Positions 39,344 to 49,151 of a DNA stretch of 60,000 nucleotides are shown piece after piece. Position 1 is the stretch's first letter. Every line of letters begins with the position of its first letter. Below the pieces are notes generated by a model that made no database searches, had not been told where the DNA came from, and saw only the letters and a program-made list of their open reading frames with translations. The position numbers and the translations under genes are program-made. The stretch is from Prorocentrum cordatum (Eukaryota; Sar; Dinophyceae; Prorocentrales; Prorocentraceae), in the NCBI GenBank assembly GCA_963575745.1, contig CAUYUJ010011225.1, positions 309,001-369,000 of the forward strand, written 5' to 3'.

Positions 39344-39516
39344 CAGTCAACCCGCATAGTAAGGATTGGCAACCTTCCCAGGGGTACCATTGCATCCTTG
39401 CCTCCTCGGTACATCCTTGGCCACTTTCGTTGGCCGCGCCCCGCTCGAAGAGCCTCGCAACAGCCTTCTAAGGCCCTTGCATCCTTTTCGTGCGTCCTTA
39501 TGACACGGGTTGACTG
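39344..39516 (+). mobile_element. TA-flanked MITE family F, copy 1
   Basis: Begins CAGTCAACCCGCATAGTAAGG and ends TCCTTATGACACGGGTTGACTG, with TA on both sides (39342-39343 and 39517-39518). The terminal repeats pair over about 22 bp. TA duplication and CAGTC ends are typical of Tc1/mariner-type elements. It has no transposase. The interior contains GGTACC and AGGCCCTTGCATCC. Confidence 0.85.
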
Positions 39517-39559
39517 TACCTTGCTTGTGTCTTTGGAAGGATCGTGCGACGGTACTGGT

Positions 39560-39720
39560 CGTGCTGGACTTACCTTGTTCAAGGGAAGAAACACCACCAA
39601 AACCCCGACAACTGGCGTTTACTCAACGGCCATTGGCGTTTACTAAACAGCCCTGCCCTGTTCGATTCCTTCCTTGGATGCGTGTGCTAAACGTCTTCGC
39701 TTGTCGGATTTTTTAGTTGG
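39560..39720 (+). repeat. Dispersed repeat family N, copy 1
   Basis: CAAGGGAAGAAACACCACC, CCCGACAACTGGCGTTTACTC, a second GGCGTTTACTAAACAG and CTTCGCTTGTCGG match 47745-47870 in order. CCGACAA and TTGTCGG may be terminal inverted repeats. Confidence 0.6.
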
Positions 39721-39809
39721 GGGGGGGGGGATTTGTTGACCTCGACGTCTGTCTCTGGAAGAAATCGTACGACGGCTGTACTTGGGCCGCGGGGTCGGCG
39801 ACCCAAACA

Positions 39810-39940
39810 TGCCATGTCCTGATTTCTGCAGTACGGCATCCCCAAGAGTCCCGACCCTTTCCTCAGAACCGTTTGCCATCCTGAGTGGTCATTTGACAGT
39901 CCCGGGGCTCGGCGAGGCCCTCCAGAGGCCAAAAAAGATG
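39810..39940 (+). repeat. Dispersed repeat family H, copy
   Basis: GTCCCGACCCTTTCCTCAG, GCCATCCTGAGTGGTCATTTG, ACAGTCCCGGGGCTCGGCG and AGAGGCCAAAA. Confidence 0.6.
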
Positions 39941-40082
39941 CAAATGTTGCATCTGTTTGTCCGTTCAGGAACCGAGAGGGTCTGGACCTGGGGGTCCCAA
40001 GTCAACCCGCGCCTCCCGCCTCATGCGCCCGCCTGGGCCTTGAAAACGTGTTCCGACATGTTGGAAATTGTTTGTCGCCGTG

Positions 40083-40406
40083 TCCATATGTATACCCAGA
40101 TGGATGCATGCATGCACGCATGCATGCATGCATGTATGTATGTTTTTTATGTAAGTGCATGCGCGTGCATGTGTGTTTGCATGTATGCATGTATGCGTGT
40201 ATGTATGTGTGCATGTGTATATGCATGCATGTGTTACTTGTGTATGTATGTTTGTATGGATGGATGTATGCATGTGAGTGTGTGTATGTCTGTGTGTATG
40301 TGCGTATGTGTGTATGCAGGTGTGTAGGTATTCATGTTTCTATGTATGGCTGTCTGTCTATCTGTATGTGTGTTTGCATGCATACCGGCTGTATGTATGT
40401 ATGCCC

Positions 40407-40440
<34 letters not shown>

Positions 40441-40500
40441 ATGTATGTATGTATGTATGGCTGTCTGCCTGTCTCTATGTATGGCTGTATGCCTGAGAGA
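40083..40500 (+). repeat. (TGTATG)n and (CTGT)n microsatellite
   Basis: GCATGCATG, TGTATGTA and CTGTCTGT tracts in succession. A similar TGCATGTATGTA tract is at 41405-41556. Confidence 0.9.
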
Positions 40501-40964
40501 TAATGTTCATGTATATGGCCTGGAGCACCTTGCGGCGGCGGACGCTGAGAAAGTTTCGGTTGCAATTCGATTGTAAGCTAATGTTCTGCGCCTGTTAGTT
40601 GCCGCCATTGAAGCAGAAGTCCCCTTTCCGCTCGAGAACCCTCGGTCTTCTCGCCTGTGGCTCGTCCCAGGGCTGCTAAATCTAGCCCACACGGCGAAGG
40701 CTGATTACTGCCAGCATAACGCTCCCTGGAGAAAGTCGACAACCCTTCTGCTTTTCAATTGGCTGCCAGCGCGGCCGTCCCTCCGCGTGTGCACAAGTTT
40801 TCAAAAAAGATGCAATGTCACAGGTAAGAGTCACATCACGTTGAAAAAAACAACCCTCTCGGCGTGTTTTGGACAGCGAGGGCGTGCCCATACCCGCCGG
40901 CGCTCTGCAAAGTGCTTGCAGAGCTGGTAGTGGCCAAAGCCAAGACACTGTGAGGCAGTGGGTC

Positions 40965-41408
40965 GGGGCTCAGAGTCTTGTGTCACGGTCGCTCTGTCTC
41001 GCTGGCCCGCGCACATTGGCGCTGGTCCGCACTGCCCGACATTCGCTCTCTTGAATTGTCTCTATGCACTGAGACGTGCCAGAGAACATGAACCTTGGCA
41101 GGGGGAAGAGCTCTGATCACGCACAGCGCTTGCACGATAATGATCTCTCGTTCGTTTGACTGCCGCATGTCGCAAACCTATGCTCAAGCTTGTTCCGGGA
41201 CCCTCCAGCCGTCCCCATCTTCCACCTGTCTGGGCGTCTTTTCGCCCCCCCACGGGGCTCAGCGTCTTGTATCACGGTCGCTCTGTCTCGCTGGCCCGCG
41301 CACACTGGCGCTGGTCCGCACTGCCCGACATTCGCTCTCTTGAATTTTCCCTATGCGCTGAGGCGTGCCAGAGAAAATGAAACTTGGCAGGGAGAAGAGC
41401 TCTGATCA
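40965..41408 (+). repeat. Segmental direct duplication (about 145 bp, offset 289)
   Basis: GGGGCTCAGAGTCTTGTGTC at 40965 and GGGGCTCAGCGTCTTGTATC at 41254 start two copies that agree for about 145 bp through CGCTGGCCCGCGCACA, CCCGACATTCGCTCTCTTG and GAAGAGCTCTGATCA. The second copy runs directly into a TG-rich microsatellite. 40501-40964 holds no supported gene. Confidence 0.85.
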
Positions 41409-41556
41409 TGTATGTGTGTACGTTTGTATGCATGTTTGTATGCATGTATGTATGTATGTATGCATGCATACATGCATGCGTGCATGTATGTATGTATTGA
41501 TGTATGTGTTTAGTTCTGGTTACGTATATGTGAATATACATGCATATGTATGTGCA
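41405..41556 (+). repeat. (TGTATGCA)n microsatellite
   Basis: TGTATG and CATGCATG units. After it, 41630-41800 is very GC-rich and open in several frames on both strands (for example QAPSLRAPRPASPRGPG on plus); coding status unclear. 41800-42380 shows no gene. Confidence 0.85.
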
Positions 41557-42379
41557 AATCGCCGCTCGTTCAAGAGTTATGTATGCAGTAGTTCTGTGAT
41601 CGATAAGACAGACTTGACTGGGCCTTCCAGCAGGCGCCCTCGCTGCGGGCGCCCCGGCCCGCAAGCCCGCGGGGCCCGGGCGCCGCGGCCTGGCCCCGCC
41701 TCGGCGGCGAGGGCCGCGTCTTGCCGCCGCAGGACGCGGCGGCGGCGGGGCCCCCCGCCAAAAAGAGCTCTCGCGCGTTGACGCCCGTGTGGGCCACAGG
41801 CTCGTTTCCATGGGGAGGGGGCGAGGGCAGGAGGGAGGGGGAGGACGAGGAAGAGGGGGGAGGGGGAGGAGGAGGGGAGGATGGGAGGAGGGTGGAGGGG
41901 AGGGGGGGAGGAAGGAGCCAGACGATGAGGGCCCGATGAAAGGGGCCCGGGCGCGCGGATGGGGGCGCTCCTCCCGGGGTCCGCTGCGGCCTGGAGTTTC
42001 TGGAGTTACCCCTTTCGAGTACGGCATCGGCTTCGAAGGAGAAATGGAGCCAAACACAGCACCGCCTCCGGCGCCGCCCCTGGTCGCCAGGAAGGGGGTC
42101 CGGCGCGGATCCAAGAAATCCGCGCGGAGCGCCACAAGATTATGTTCATGCTTTTACAGAATTGATTTACCCCCGAATTGACGTTCCCGTCGAGCCTATG
42201 AGAAACATGCAAATCATAGTTCATATATCTACGGAGCATTGCTGGCATGCTTCGCACAGTCGACTGGCAAGTCATCTTGGGGTGAATCGATTCTGCAGTC
42301 GATCCCCTACTCGACCCTTGTCCCCAGGAGCCAGGGGCTCAGTGGATATGGACAAGACTCCGGCCCCTACAGCGGCTAG

Positions 42380-42462
42380 GCTTTTATTCCTATCCAGTGC
42401 GCCTCGGCCTCTCGGCGCCCCAGAAAGTGCAAGGCGCAGTAGACATGGATGTGCATCTTGCC
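42380..42462 (+). repeat. Relative of the 16.1-kb foldback arm
   Basis: CAGTGCGCCTCGGCCTCTCGG, CGCCCCAGAAAGTGC and GACATGGATGTGCATCTTGCC align with 16159-16232. Only one arm is present here. Confidence 0.5.
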
Positions 42463-42614
42463 CGCAACCCGCTCACGGGGAGGTGGGCTCATCCTGAACA
42501 AGACAAAGCGACGGGAGGTTTGATGCTCTCGGGGTGAAGAACCTGTCCCGGGGAAACCGTCGGGACTTCCAGTGTCTCCGTTTCAAAAATTCAGGGCCTC
42601 GCATTGGGGAGCCA

Positions 42615-42776
42615 ATCATGGGAGCCTTGTGTACCCTCGCAATTCCGTCGCTAGCGTGCCCTATCATTTTTTAGCGTCTGGTAATCGATGGGACATCCCC
42701 GAATTGGCGTCGATCGGCGTCGGTTCGCGTCGCTTTAGTGTTGATCAGCGTCGATTTGCAAGAGCTAAGAAGGTGG
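42615..42776 (+). repeat. Dispersed repeat family J, copy 3
   Basis: TCATGGGAGCCTTGTGTACC, TTTAGCGTCTGGTAATCGATG and TTGCAAGAGCTAAG. At 42860-42915 there is a GAGCGTTCCNGAACGCTCT palindrome repeated twice, related to the CTCAGAGCGTTCCAGAGCGC stretch near 14630. Confidence 0.65.
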
Positions 42777-43149
42777 TACAGGAGGACCCCATGAGTTGCC
42801 ACAGCTATCGCATGTTTGGGTCAGCCAGGCTTCAGACGGTGCTAGGACGAGGATGAACCTATCCCAGAGCGTTCCGGAACGCTCTCTGAGCGTTCCAGAA
42901 CGCTCTGAGAAGGCCGCGGCGCCCGAGACATCCTCCAGATCCGCCCGATCTCAGAGATTCTCGCCCGATTTGTTCTTCGTCCTTCGTCTTAAGGCTCCGA
43001 TGCGGTCTGTGAGGCCACGAGGCGCATGCCAGCGGCACAGCTTGGGGGAAGGGCCGCGGGGGGCACGAACAATCGGTTGCGCAGTTGCTGGTCTCGGCCC
43101 CGCCGCCAGGCTCTCCTGGAGATGCATGGGCGCCGTGAAAGTCATTCGG

Positions 43150-43332
43150 AACGATCGGAATGGGTACGGAACGAGTGGGTACAGAGTCCGGCAGCAGTTC
43201 CTGTTCTGTTTGAGCAGCACTCGCTGTCGGAGTCTTCGCGGCCTGTGTCCATTTGAGACAGAAGGCCGCTTCCCCAGTAGCGGCCGCTGTTGGGCATTGT
43301 GCAATGTTTTTCTGTACCGATGTTGGGCGTCC
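43150..43332 (+). mobile_element. Dispersed element family K, copy 3
   Basis: Full-length match to 27885-28083: GAGTCCGGCAGCAGTTCCTG, TTGAGCAGCACTCGCTGTCG, GAGACAGAAGGCCGC, CTGTTGGGCATTGTG and TTTTTCTGTACC. Confidence 0.65.
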
Positions 43333-43424
43333 AAAGTCACCTGCGTAAGCTGACTTGCGAGCCCCATGCTTGCTGTCCCCAGACCCCTTCGCGTTGCGAG
43401 AAAATCGCGACGACAGGTGTTTCG

Positions 43425-43565
43425 CTATTTTCGGCCTCGGGGGGCCCAAACTGGGCCTCGGGACCGTCAAGCAATGATTCAGGATGGAAAACCAGTCATG
43501 GGGAAGGGATCCAGACCTCTTGGGGTCGACGTTGTGAAAGAGTCGCGACGTCGGGGGTCTGCGTC
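43425..43565 (-). repeat. Dispersed repeat family H, copy
   Basis: TTCGGCCTCGGGGGGCCC, GGGACCGTCAAGCAATGATTC, AGGATGGAAAACCAG and CGCGACGTCGGGGGTCTG. Clean example of the family. Confidence 0.65.
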
Positions 43566-43721
43566 CCCGACTTTTGTCTGCCACGCGCAAAGAGGGAGGT
43601 TAGGGGGAGGGGGGAAGCTTTCTTAGAAGCGTCCCTTCTTCTTAGAAGGCCTGGGCCTTCTAAAAGAAGCAGCCTCCTAAGAAGCCGTCCCCCCTCCCCT
43701 TACCCCCTTGTGCGGCCCGAG

Positions 43722-43766
43722 TACGATCAGCACAGACGCGACCGCGACCGCGACTACGACCGGACA
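43722..43766 (+). CDS. Short RD-rich exon-like segment (candidate)
   Basis: TGCGGCCCGAG then YDQHRRDRDRDYDRT and a consensus donor GGACA|GTGAGTGG. R-D repeats occur in splicing factors, but 15 codons cannot establish identity. 43770-44940 otherwise shows a family H fragment (44010-44080) and no gene. Confidence 0.25.
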
Positions 43767-44939
43767 GTGAGTGGACGGGGTCGGGGCCTTCCTTTCCTCC
43801 GCCCACTCATTGTCTTCCTTATCGTCGTCGCCTTCATTGTCCACCACCTCCTCCTGGAGTTTTCCAAGGGTGCGCCTGACCAGAACCTCCAGAGCAATCC
43901 AGTCGTTGCGTTGAGAAGCCCCAGAAGCCCACGAGACAGAACGGTTTCAAAAAGCCTTCATCCTTTTACGGCGTCGTCGTCCTCCTCCCCCAGACCCCCG
44001 ACGCCATGATGTGTCAAAACGGGGACCACCAGAGGCCTCGACTCATTCGCCGGGACTTGTTTTTCATCCTGGATCGTTCGCCAAAATTCTGCTTGCTTTT
44101 AGGAGTTCTCATTTGTTGTTCAAGGAGCTGGGCTCGTTTGCCGCCCCGGCTGGCTTGTCGCCGCCCCGTTGCCGTCCCGTTATTGCTCTTCGTTGCCTGT
44201 CGGCACCTCGTGGCGGGCTCGTGTGACTTCCCAGCTTGAGGTCGCCCCATCGCCGCCCCGTCCCCGCTCATCGCCGCCCGCGGCCGCCGCTTCGTCGCCG
44301 CATGCATTTCGATCGTTTTGCGTTGCACTGCACAGTCGCATTGCGTTGCGCGGTGATCGCACCACATGGGGTGCAGCACGTGGAGAGCACTACGTAGCTC
44401 ACACCGCACATCCTCTTTTCTAAAACGGTATTAGGAAACCCCACCCCCTCCCCAGGTCGGACGGTCAAAGAACAGCACGCGGGCCGCGCGCGCGTCGGCC
44501 GTGCGCGCATGTCGAATTCTTTCAACAACCTTCATCGCCGACGCGAGGACACCGTCATCGTTATCGGCGGGCGTGATCAACATCGGCGCCTTCATTGGCC
44601 TTGCCGTCGTCATCGCCACCGTCGTCACCATCAGCGCTACTCTCAGATTCGTGTCTACGGTTGTCGGCGTTGCCATGATACCGCGCCCGCCCAAGTCACC
44701 GACTCGCACTGACGTGCCCGCTGGGAAGTGCCCAGCGGTCATCGCCACCGCGGCCGCGTCGGTCGCGCCAAACTAGCTGGCCGCTGTCGCGCGAGCATGC
44801 ACGGGCTGGCGCGGCCGCAGAGATGCACCAGCCACCGCCAAGCACTCATCGCAATAGCCGCCGCATTAGCTTTCGCAAGCCAAGTTTATGGGTGGGTGGG
44901 TGGGATGCTTGCAAGAGCATGGAATTAGTTAACTCGTCT

Positions 44940-45300
44940 GTGAAAATCAATCGCACCGCATATAATGCACCTCGCAGCTTGCACCACATTGCTCACATCA
45001 CCTAGATGAGCACGTTAGCCCGCATAGCTTGCAACACATAGCTTACACAGCATAGCTCGCATCACATAGATTTCCATACATTGCACCACGTGTGTTGCAC
45101 TGTGTAGCTCACACCACATAGATCGCACCACATGGATTGCGCCACATAGATGGCACTGCGCAGCTGATTCGATCTTTCCACAGATACTGCACCACGTAGA
45201 TTGCACCACCTAGTTTACACCACGTTGCTTGCACCACCTAGCTTGCACCACAAAGCTTGTACCACACAGCTAGCACCACGTAGATTGCACCACCTGCTAT
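44940..45300 (+). repeat. TGCACCACATAGCT minisatellite
   Basis: Diverged units of roughly 15-20 bp: GCTTGCACCACATTGCTCAC, TTGCACCACGTAGATTGCAC and so on. Its reverse complement resembles 13975-14160. Confidence 0.7.
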
Positions 45301-45453
45301 GCCACAAGCCACTATTTGGGGCCCGCGCTGGCAAAACGTAGTTCGACGGTCCTGGGGCCCTGCGAGGGCCTCCAGGGTGTCGAAACCAACAAGGAACGTC
45401 TCGTCGTGTTTTTTTCCGACGACGCGAGGGGGCCCGACCCCCCCCCCCGACAG

Positions 45454-45564
45454 GAGAGCGCCTCCGCCCTCGGTGCCCTGCACATGGGGTACGGCATGGC
45501 GGCCCCGCGCGAGCCGACCGCCCCGTGGGGAGACGGGGGCCCGTGCTGGTGGCAGAAGGCGCGG
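45454..45564 (+). CDS. Isolated exon-like segment (candidate)
   Basis: Poly-C acceptor (CCCCCCCCCGACAG) then ESASALGALHMGYGMAAPRE and PTAPWGDGGPCWWQKAR, phase 0, with a GC donor (GCGCGG|GCAAGA). The W-rich, ordered-looking sequence is unlike the repeats around it. No partner exon found. Confidence 0.33.
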
Positions 45565-45629
45565 GCAAGACTGATATCTATATACGACCACGCTTGAGTG
45601 ATGAGGAGGGTAAGGGGAGGGGAAAGACC

Positions 45630-46400
45630 AATCGATCTCACCATCGATCTTCGGATCGATCTTACTGTGGATCCCCTTCGACCGATCCCACTGCCGATCT
45701 CGCATTGTGAAGCGACCTCAGTCGATCACACAATCGAGCTCACAATCGATCCCACTGTCGATCTCGCAATCGATCGCAAGATCGACCTCACTATCGATTG
45801 CACTGTCGATGCACAACGATCGATCTCCTTATCGATCCCACTGCCACTCGCACAATCGCTGCAACTCCAGGTCTCACTATCGATCCACTTATCGATCTTA
45901 CTACCAATCTCACCACATCTCGGTCGTTACCGATCTCACTATCGATCTCATTATCGATCGGAGCACCATCGGGACCACGGCGGGACACCGCGGGACACCA
46001 CGGGACACCGCGAGACACCACTGGGCCACCGCTGGACACCATGGGACACCACGAGACACCATGGTGACACCGCGGCGAGACACCGCGGGACACCATCGGG
46101 ACAACGCTGGACACCACGGCGGGACACCCCCAGCCACCGCGCCCCCACCGGAGGGCCCGACTTTTGCATCCAAAACGCCCCAGAGACGGCGTGGCCTTTC
46201 CTCTAGTGCGCCCACGGCGAGACACCGCGGGACACCATCGGGACATCGCTGGACACGACGACACCCCCAGCCACCGCGCCCCCACCGGAGGGCCCGACTT
46301 TTGCATGTGCGTCCACGGCGAGACACCGCGGGACAACACGGCGGGACACCCCCAGCCATTGCGCGCCCACCAGAGGGCCCGACTTTTGCATCCGAGTCGC
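45630..46400 (+). repeat. ATCGATCTCACT minisatellite then GGGACACCRC minisatellite
   Basis: 45630-45960 is built of ATCGATCTCACT-like units. 45966-46140 is a 10-11-bp array of GGGACACCAC/CGC. From 46130 to 46400 three larger repeats contain CCCCCAGCCACCGCGC, GAGGGCCCGACTTTTGCAT and GGCGAGACACCGCGGGACA, a higher-order form. Confidence 0.85.
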
Positions 46401-46544
46401 CTTAGCGACGGCGGGGTCATTACACAGCTTCGCCTCGCCCGCACGCGCGACAAGAACACGAAACCGAAACCGATTTCCCGGGGGGGGGGCATCCGTTCCA
46501 TGTCGATCTCACTCCCCAGCTTCCGACGTAGCACCCCGCAGTGG

Positions 46545-46679
46545 GGTGGGTCCCTGGTTGGTCGCGGCGTGGGTCGCAGGGTGGGTCGCGGGCGGGTCGC
46601 GCGGTGGGTCGCCGGGTGGGTCACGGGCGGGTCGTGGGCGGGTCACGTGTGAGCGCGACGACAACAACCACAACAACGC

Positions 46680-46719
<40 letters not shown>

Positions 46720-46741
46720 CCAACACCACCAACAACAACAA

Positions 46742-46774
<33 letters not shown>

Positions 46775-46857
46775 CAACCGCACCGCGCGACCCCAGTTCA
46801 GCCACGCGCCCAGGGACAGTGCACGACCGTTCGGCTGCCTCACTCTGATCCGAATTC
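46545..46857 (+). repeat. GGGTCGCGGGC plus (AAC)n composite, copy 2
   Basis: 10-11-bp units (GGTGGGTCGCGGGCGGGTCG) to 46653, then (AAC)n to about 46770, then the tail CAGCCACGCGCCCAGGGACA and GTGCACGACCGTTCGGCTGC. Same order as 15100-15860. The 90-bp satellite element begins less than 100 bp later. Confidence 0.8.
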
Positions 46858-46940
46858 GTCCTGGACTTTCTGGGAAGGGGCGTCACAAGGCCGAGGCGCA
46901 CCAAATGCGGATCTAAATCGAGCCCCTGTAGGGGCAGTTC

Positions 46941-47715
46941 GTTTCCAAACCATCCTGTGGTGTTTGGCCCTCGTGTTGATGAGGGATCGCCGCGCCCCCG
47001 CCTCCTCCTCCTCATCCTGCTCCTCCTCCCCCTCCTCCCTCCTCCTCCCTTCTCCCGTCGCCCCCCTCACTTTGGCACACCCCTCACACGTTTCGTGGCC
47101 CCATAGGAAGCTCCACCAAAGGCCCAGATGCCAGCGCTCGCACGCGGCCGCCGCCCCATTTGGCACACCCCTCACATTTTTCGTGGCCCCACAGGGAGCT
47201 CCACCGAAGGCCCAGATGCCAGCGCTCGCAAGCGCCCAACGCACCCATTTTGGCACGCGCCTCACACGTTCTGTGGCCCCATAGGGAGCTCCACCGAAGG
47301 CCCAGATGCCAGCGCTCGCAAGCGCCCACCGCACCCATTTTGGCACGCGCCTCACACGTTCTGTGGCCCCATAGGGAGCTCCACCGAAGGCCCAGATGCC
47401 AGCGCTCGCATGCGGCCACCGCCTCCATTCTGGCACACCCCTCACACGCTCCGAGGCCTCATAGGGAGCTCCACCGAAGGCCCAGATGCCAGCGCTCGCA
47501 TGCGCCCACCACCCCCATTTTTGCACGCGCCTCACACGTTCTGTGGCCCCACCGGGAGCGCCACCGAAGGCCCAGATGCCAGCGCTCGCATGCGCCCACC
47601 GCACCCATTCTGGCACACCTCTCACACGCTTCGTGGCTCCGTAGGGAGCTCCACCGATTGCGGTGCATACAACGCCGGTGCCCACGACTGCATATTGTTG
47701 GGTCCTTCGCCAGTC
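46941..47715 (-). repeat. 90-bp satellite with flanks shared with the 99-bp array
   Basis: Six to seven units, period 90 bp (30 codons), with CCCCATAGGGAGCTCCACCG as in the 99-bp array. The minus frame repeats FGGAPYGATERVRRVPKWVR then WALASAGIWA and stays open for 281 codons, without an ATG start. Flanks 46941-46983 (CCAAACCATCCTGTGGTG) and 47671-47715 (GCCGGTGCCCACGACTGCAT) match those at 17951 and 19641. The first unit of the 99-bp array (KRVRDVPKWARG) is closest to this type. Confidence 0.9.
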
Positions 47716-47744
47716 TTATTTTGCCATCGTCCAGTGCGCCTTGG

Positions 47745-47870
47745 ACTTTCTGTCAAGGGAGAGAACACACCAGAACCCGACAATTGGCGTTTACGAAACC
47801 GGCCCGGGCGTTTACGGGGCAGCCCTGCGTGCGTTTCCTACTCGGTTTCGCTTGTCGGGGTGTTTGTCCT
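47745..47870 (+). repeat. Dispersed repeat family N, copy 2
   Basis: CAAGGGAGAGAACACACCAG, CCCGACAATTGGCGTTTACG, GGCGTTTACGGGGCAGCCCTG and TTCGCTTGTCGG. After it, 48020-48190 is open in all three plus frames following GCTGCAG (one reads DMDTSLSRSRATGHSARRAT) and could be an exon; unproven. Confidence 0.6.
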
Positions 47871-48193
47871 GGGGATGGATGTTCTGCCTTCTATTCCTTA
47901 TTATTCTTATCATTATTATGATTATTCTGACTCGTCTTATTCTTATTCGTCTTCTTATCATCATTCTTCTTCGCACTACTATTATTGGGGAAGGGAGCCC
48001 CACTGCCAAGCTGCAGCGGATATGGACACGAGTCTCTCCCGCAGCAGGGCCACGGGGCACAGCGCGAGGAGGGCGACGGCGCGCTCCTGGGAGGACGCCG
48101 GGGCTCTCAGGAAAGCTGCCGGCGGCGCAGCGGCCGTCTCGGGGTCGGCGTCGATCCGATCGATGCGGCTCGATGTCGATTCCGATCTCGGAG

Positions 48194-48353
48194 GGGGGAA
48201 ACGGTACCCATACCGCGACCATTGCCTCGCTCTCCCCTTTCGTGGCCTGGGTGGCGCTCGTCGCCACCGCTGGATTCGCCTCGCAGTTCTGGTCAGGATG
48301 TAACCCAGGAGGGGTTCGGGGAGTCACGAGATCGGTACCTCTTGGTTTCCCCG
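48194..48353 (+). mobile_element. Intron element family D, copy 5
   Basis: Begins GGAGGGGGGAAACGGTACCC, has GCTCGTCGCCACCGCTGGAT and GGTCAGGATGTAACCC, and ends GAGATCGGTACCTCTTGG then TTTCCCC. It follows an exon-like stretch (48020-48190), like the copies in gene B. Confidence 0.75.
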
Positions 48354-48465
48354 CGATCGGCTCGTTGCGATGCGATTCTGAGGTGGTGGGGGCGTTGGTT
48401 GAGGAGTTTGCCGGCGGGCTTCAGGCCATGGGGGACTCTTTCTCTGATGAGGGCGGTGGTGATAC

Positions 48466-48631
48466 TCACCACCCACCAAACCACCCCAACCCAACCCGAA
48501 GGCTCAGATTTGCCCTCCATTTCCGTTTGGGGGGGGTCACGGAACATGGAAAAAACACGTATGGAACCCTTACCCCCCCAACCCGAAATTCGGGCCTTCG
48601 GGTTGGGTTGGGGTGATTTGGTAGGTAGTCA
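48466..48631 (+). mobile_element. MITE family A, copy 2, with 5-bp target duplication
   Basis: A 166-bp element begins TCACCACCCACCAAACC and ends GGTGATTTGGTAGGTAGTCA, flanked by a perfect GATAC duplication (48461-48465 and 48632-48636). It differs from 2950-3116 at only a handful of positions. It landed exactly at the left end of a family G element. 48385-48465 before it is family P-like. Confidence 0.9.
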
Positions 48632-48635
48632 GATA

Positions 48636-48854
48636 CAGTCGGACCGAGGCATCAGATCGAGGTCGGACTGGGGAGGGCACCCTGGTGTTGTTCGTGCTCT
48701 TTGGATATGTTCTTGTGCATCTTGGGGAGGGTAATGTAGGGAGGTTTTTGGTTTGACCCCTCGCCTTGGATGTTCTGCTCGGTTCGGCTGACGGAGGGTC
48801 TCCTGTTCTTGAAGGTTGTTCTTCTGGATGTTCTTCTGGCCCTGGTCCGACTGT
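48636..48854 (+). mobile_element. TA-flanked MITE family G, intact copy
   Basis: CAGTCGGACC at the left and GGTCCGACTG at the right are perfect 10-bp inverted repeats, flanked by TA (48634-48635, 48855-48856). The interior has TTTGGATATGTTCTTGTGCA, CTTGGGGAGGGTAA and GACGGAGGGTCTCCTG. Tc1/mariner-like ends; no transposase. Confidence 0.8.
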
Positions 48855-49151
48855 ATCCACGGCCAGTCCACGATTTGACTTCCACAGGCTTCCAGACCCT
48901 GAGTTCCGTATCCAAGGGCTCCTTATCCGATGCCCTCGCCGTATCCGATGTGATTCGGATGTTTCGACGACCCGATGCTGCCCGATGCATACATTGCGTT
49001 GTTGCGCATCCTGGCGTAGCTGATCCGATCCGATTTCGACTCCGTGGCGATTCGGCACGATCCGACGCACATTCCGGTTCGTTTTGATTTCCCGACTCGA
49101 TGCTGACTGACCCTGCCATCAGGGGAAGCCATTTCTTTATTGCTTGGGGCA

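Noticed and set aside
41630-41800. GC-rich exon on plus (QAPSLRAPRPASPRGPG) or minus (VNARELFLAGGPAAAASCGG)
   Set aside because: Both strands look equally coding-like; no donor fits and phase cannot be tested.
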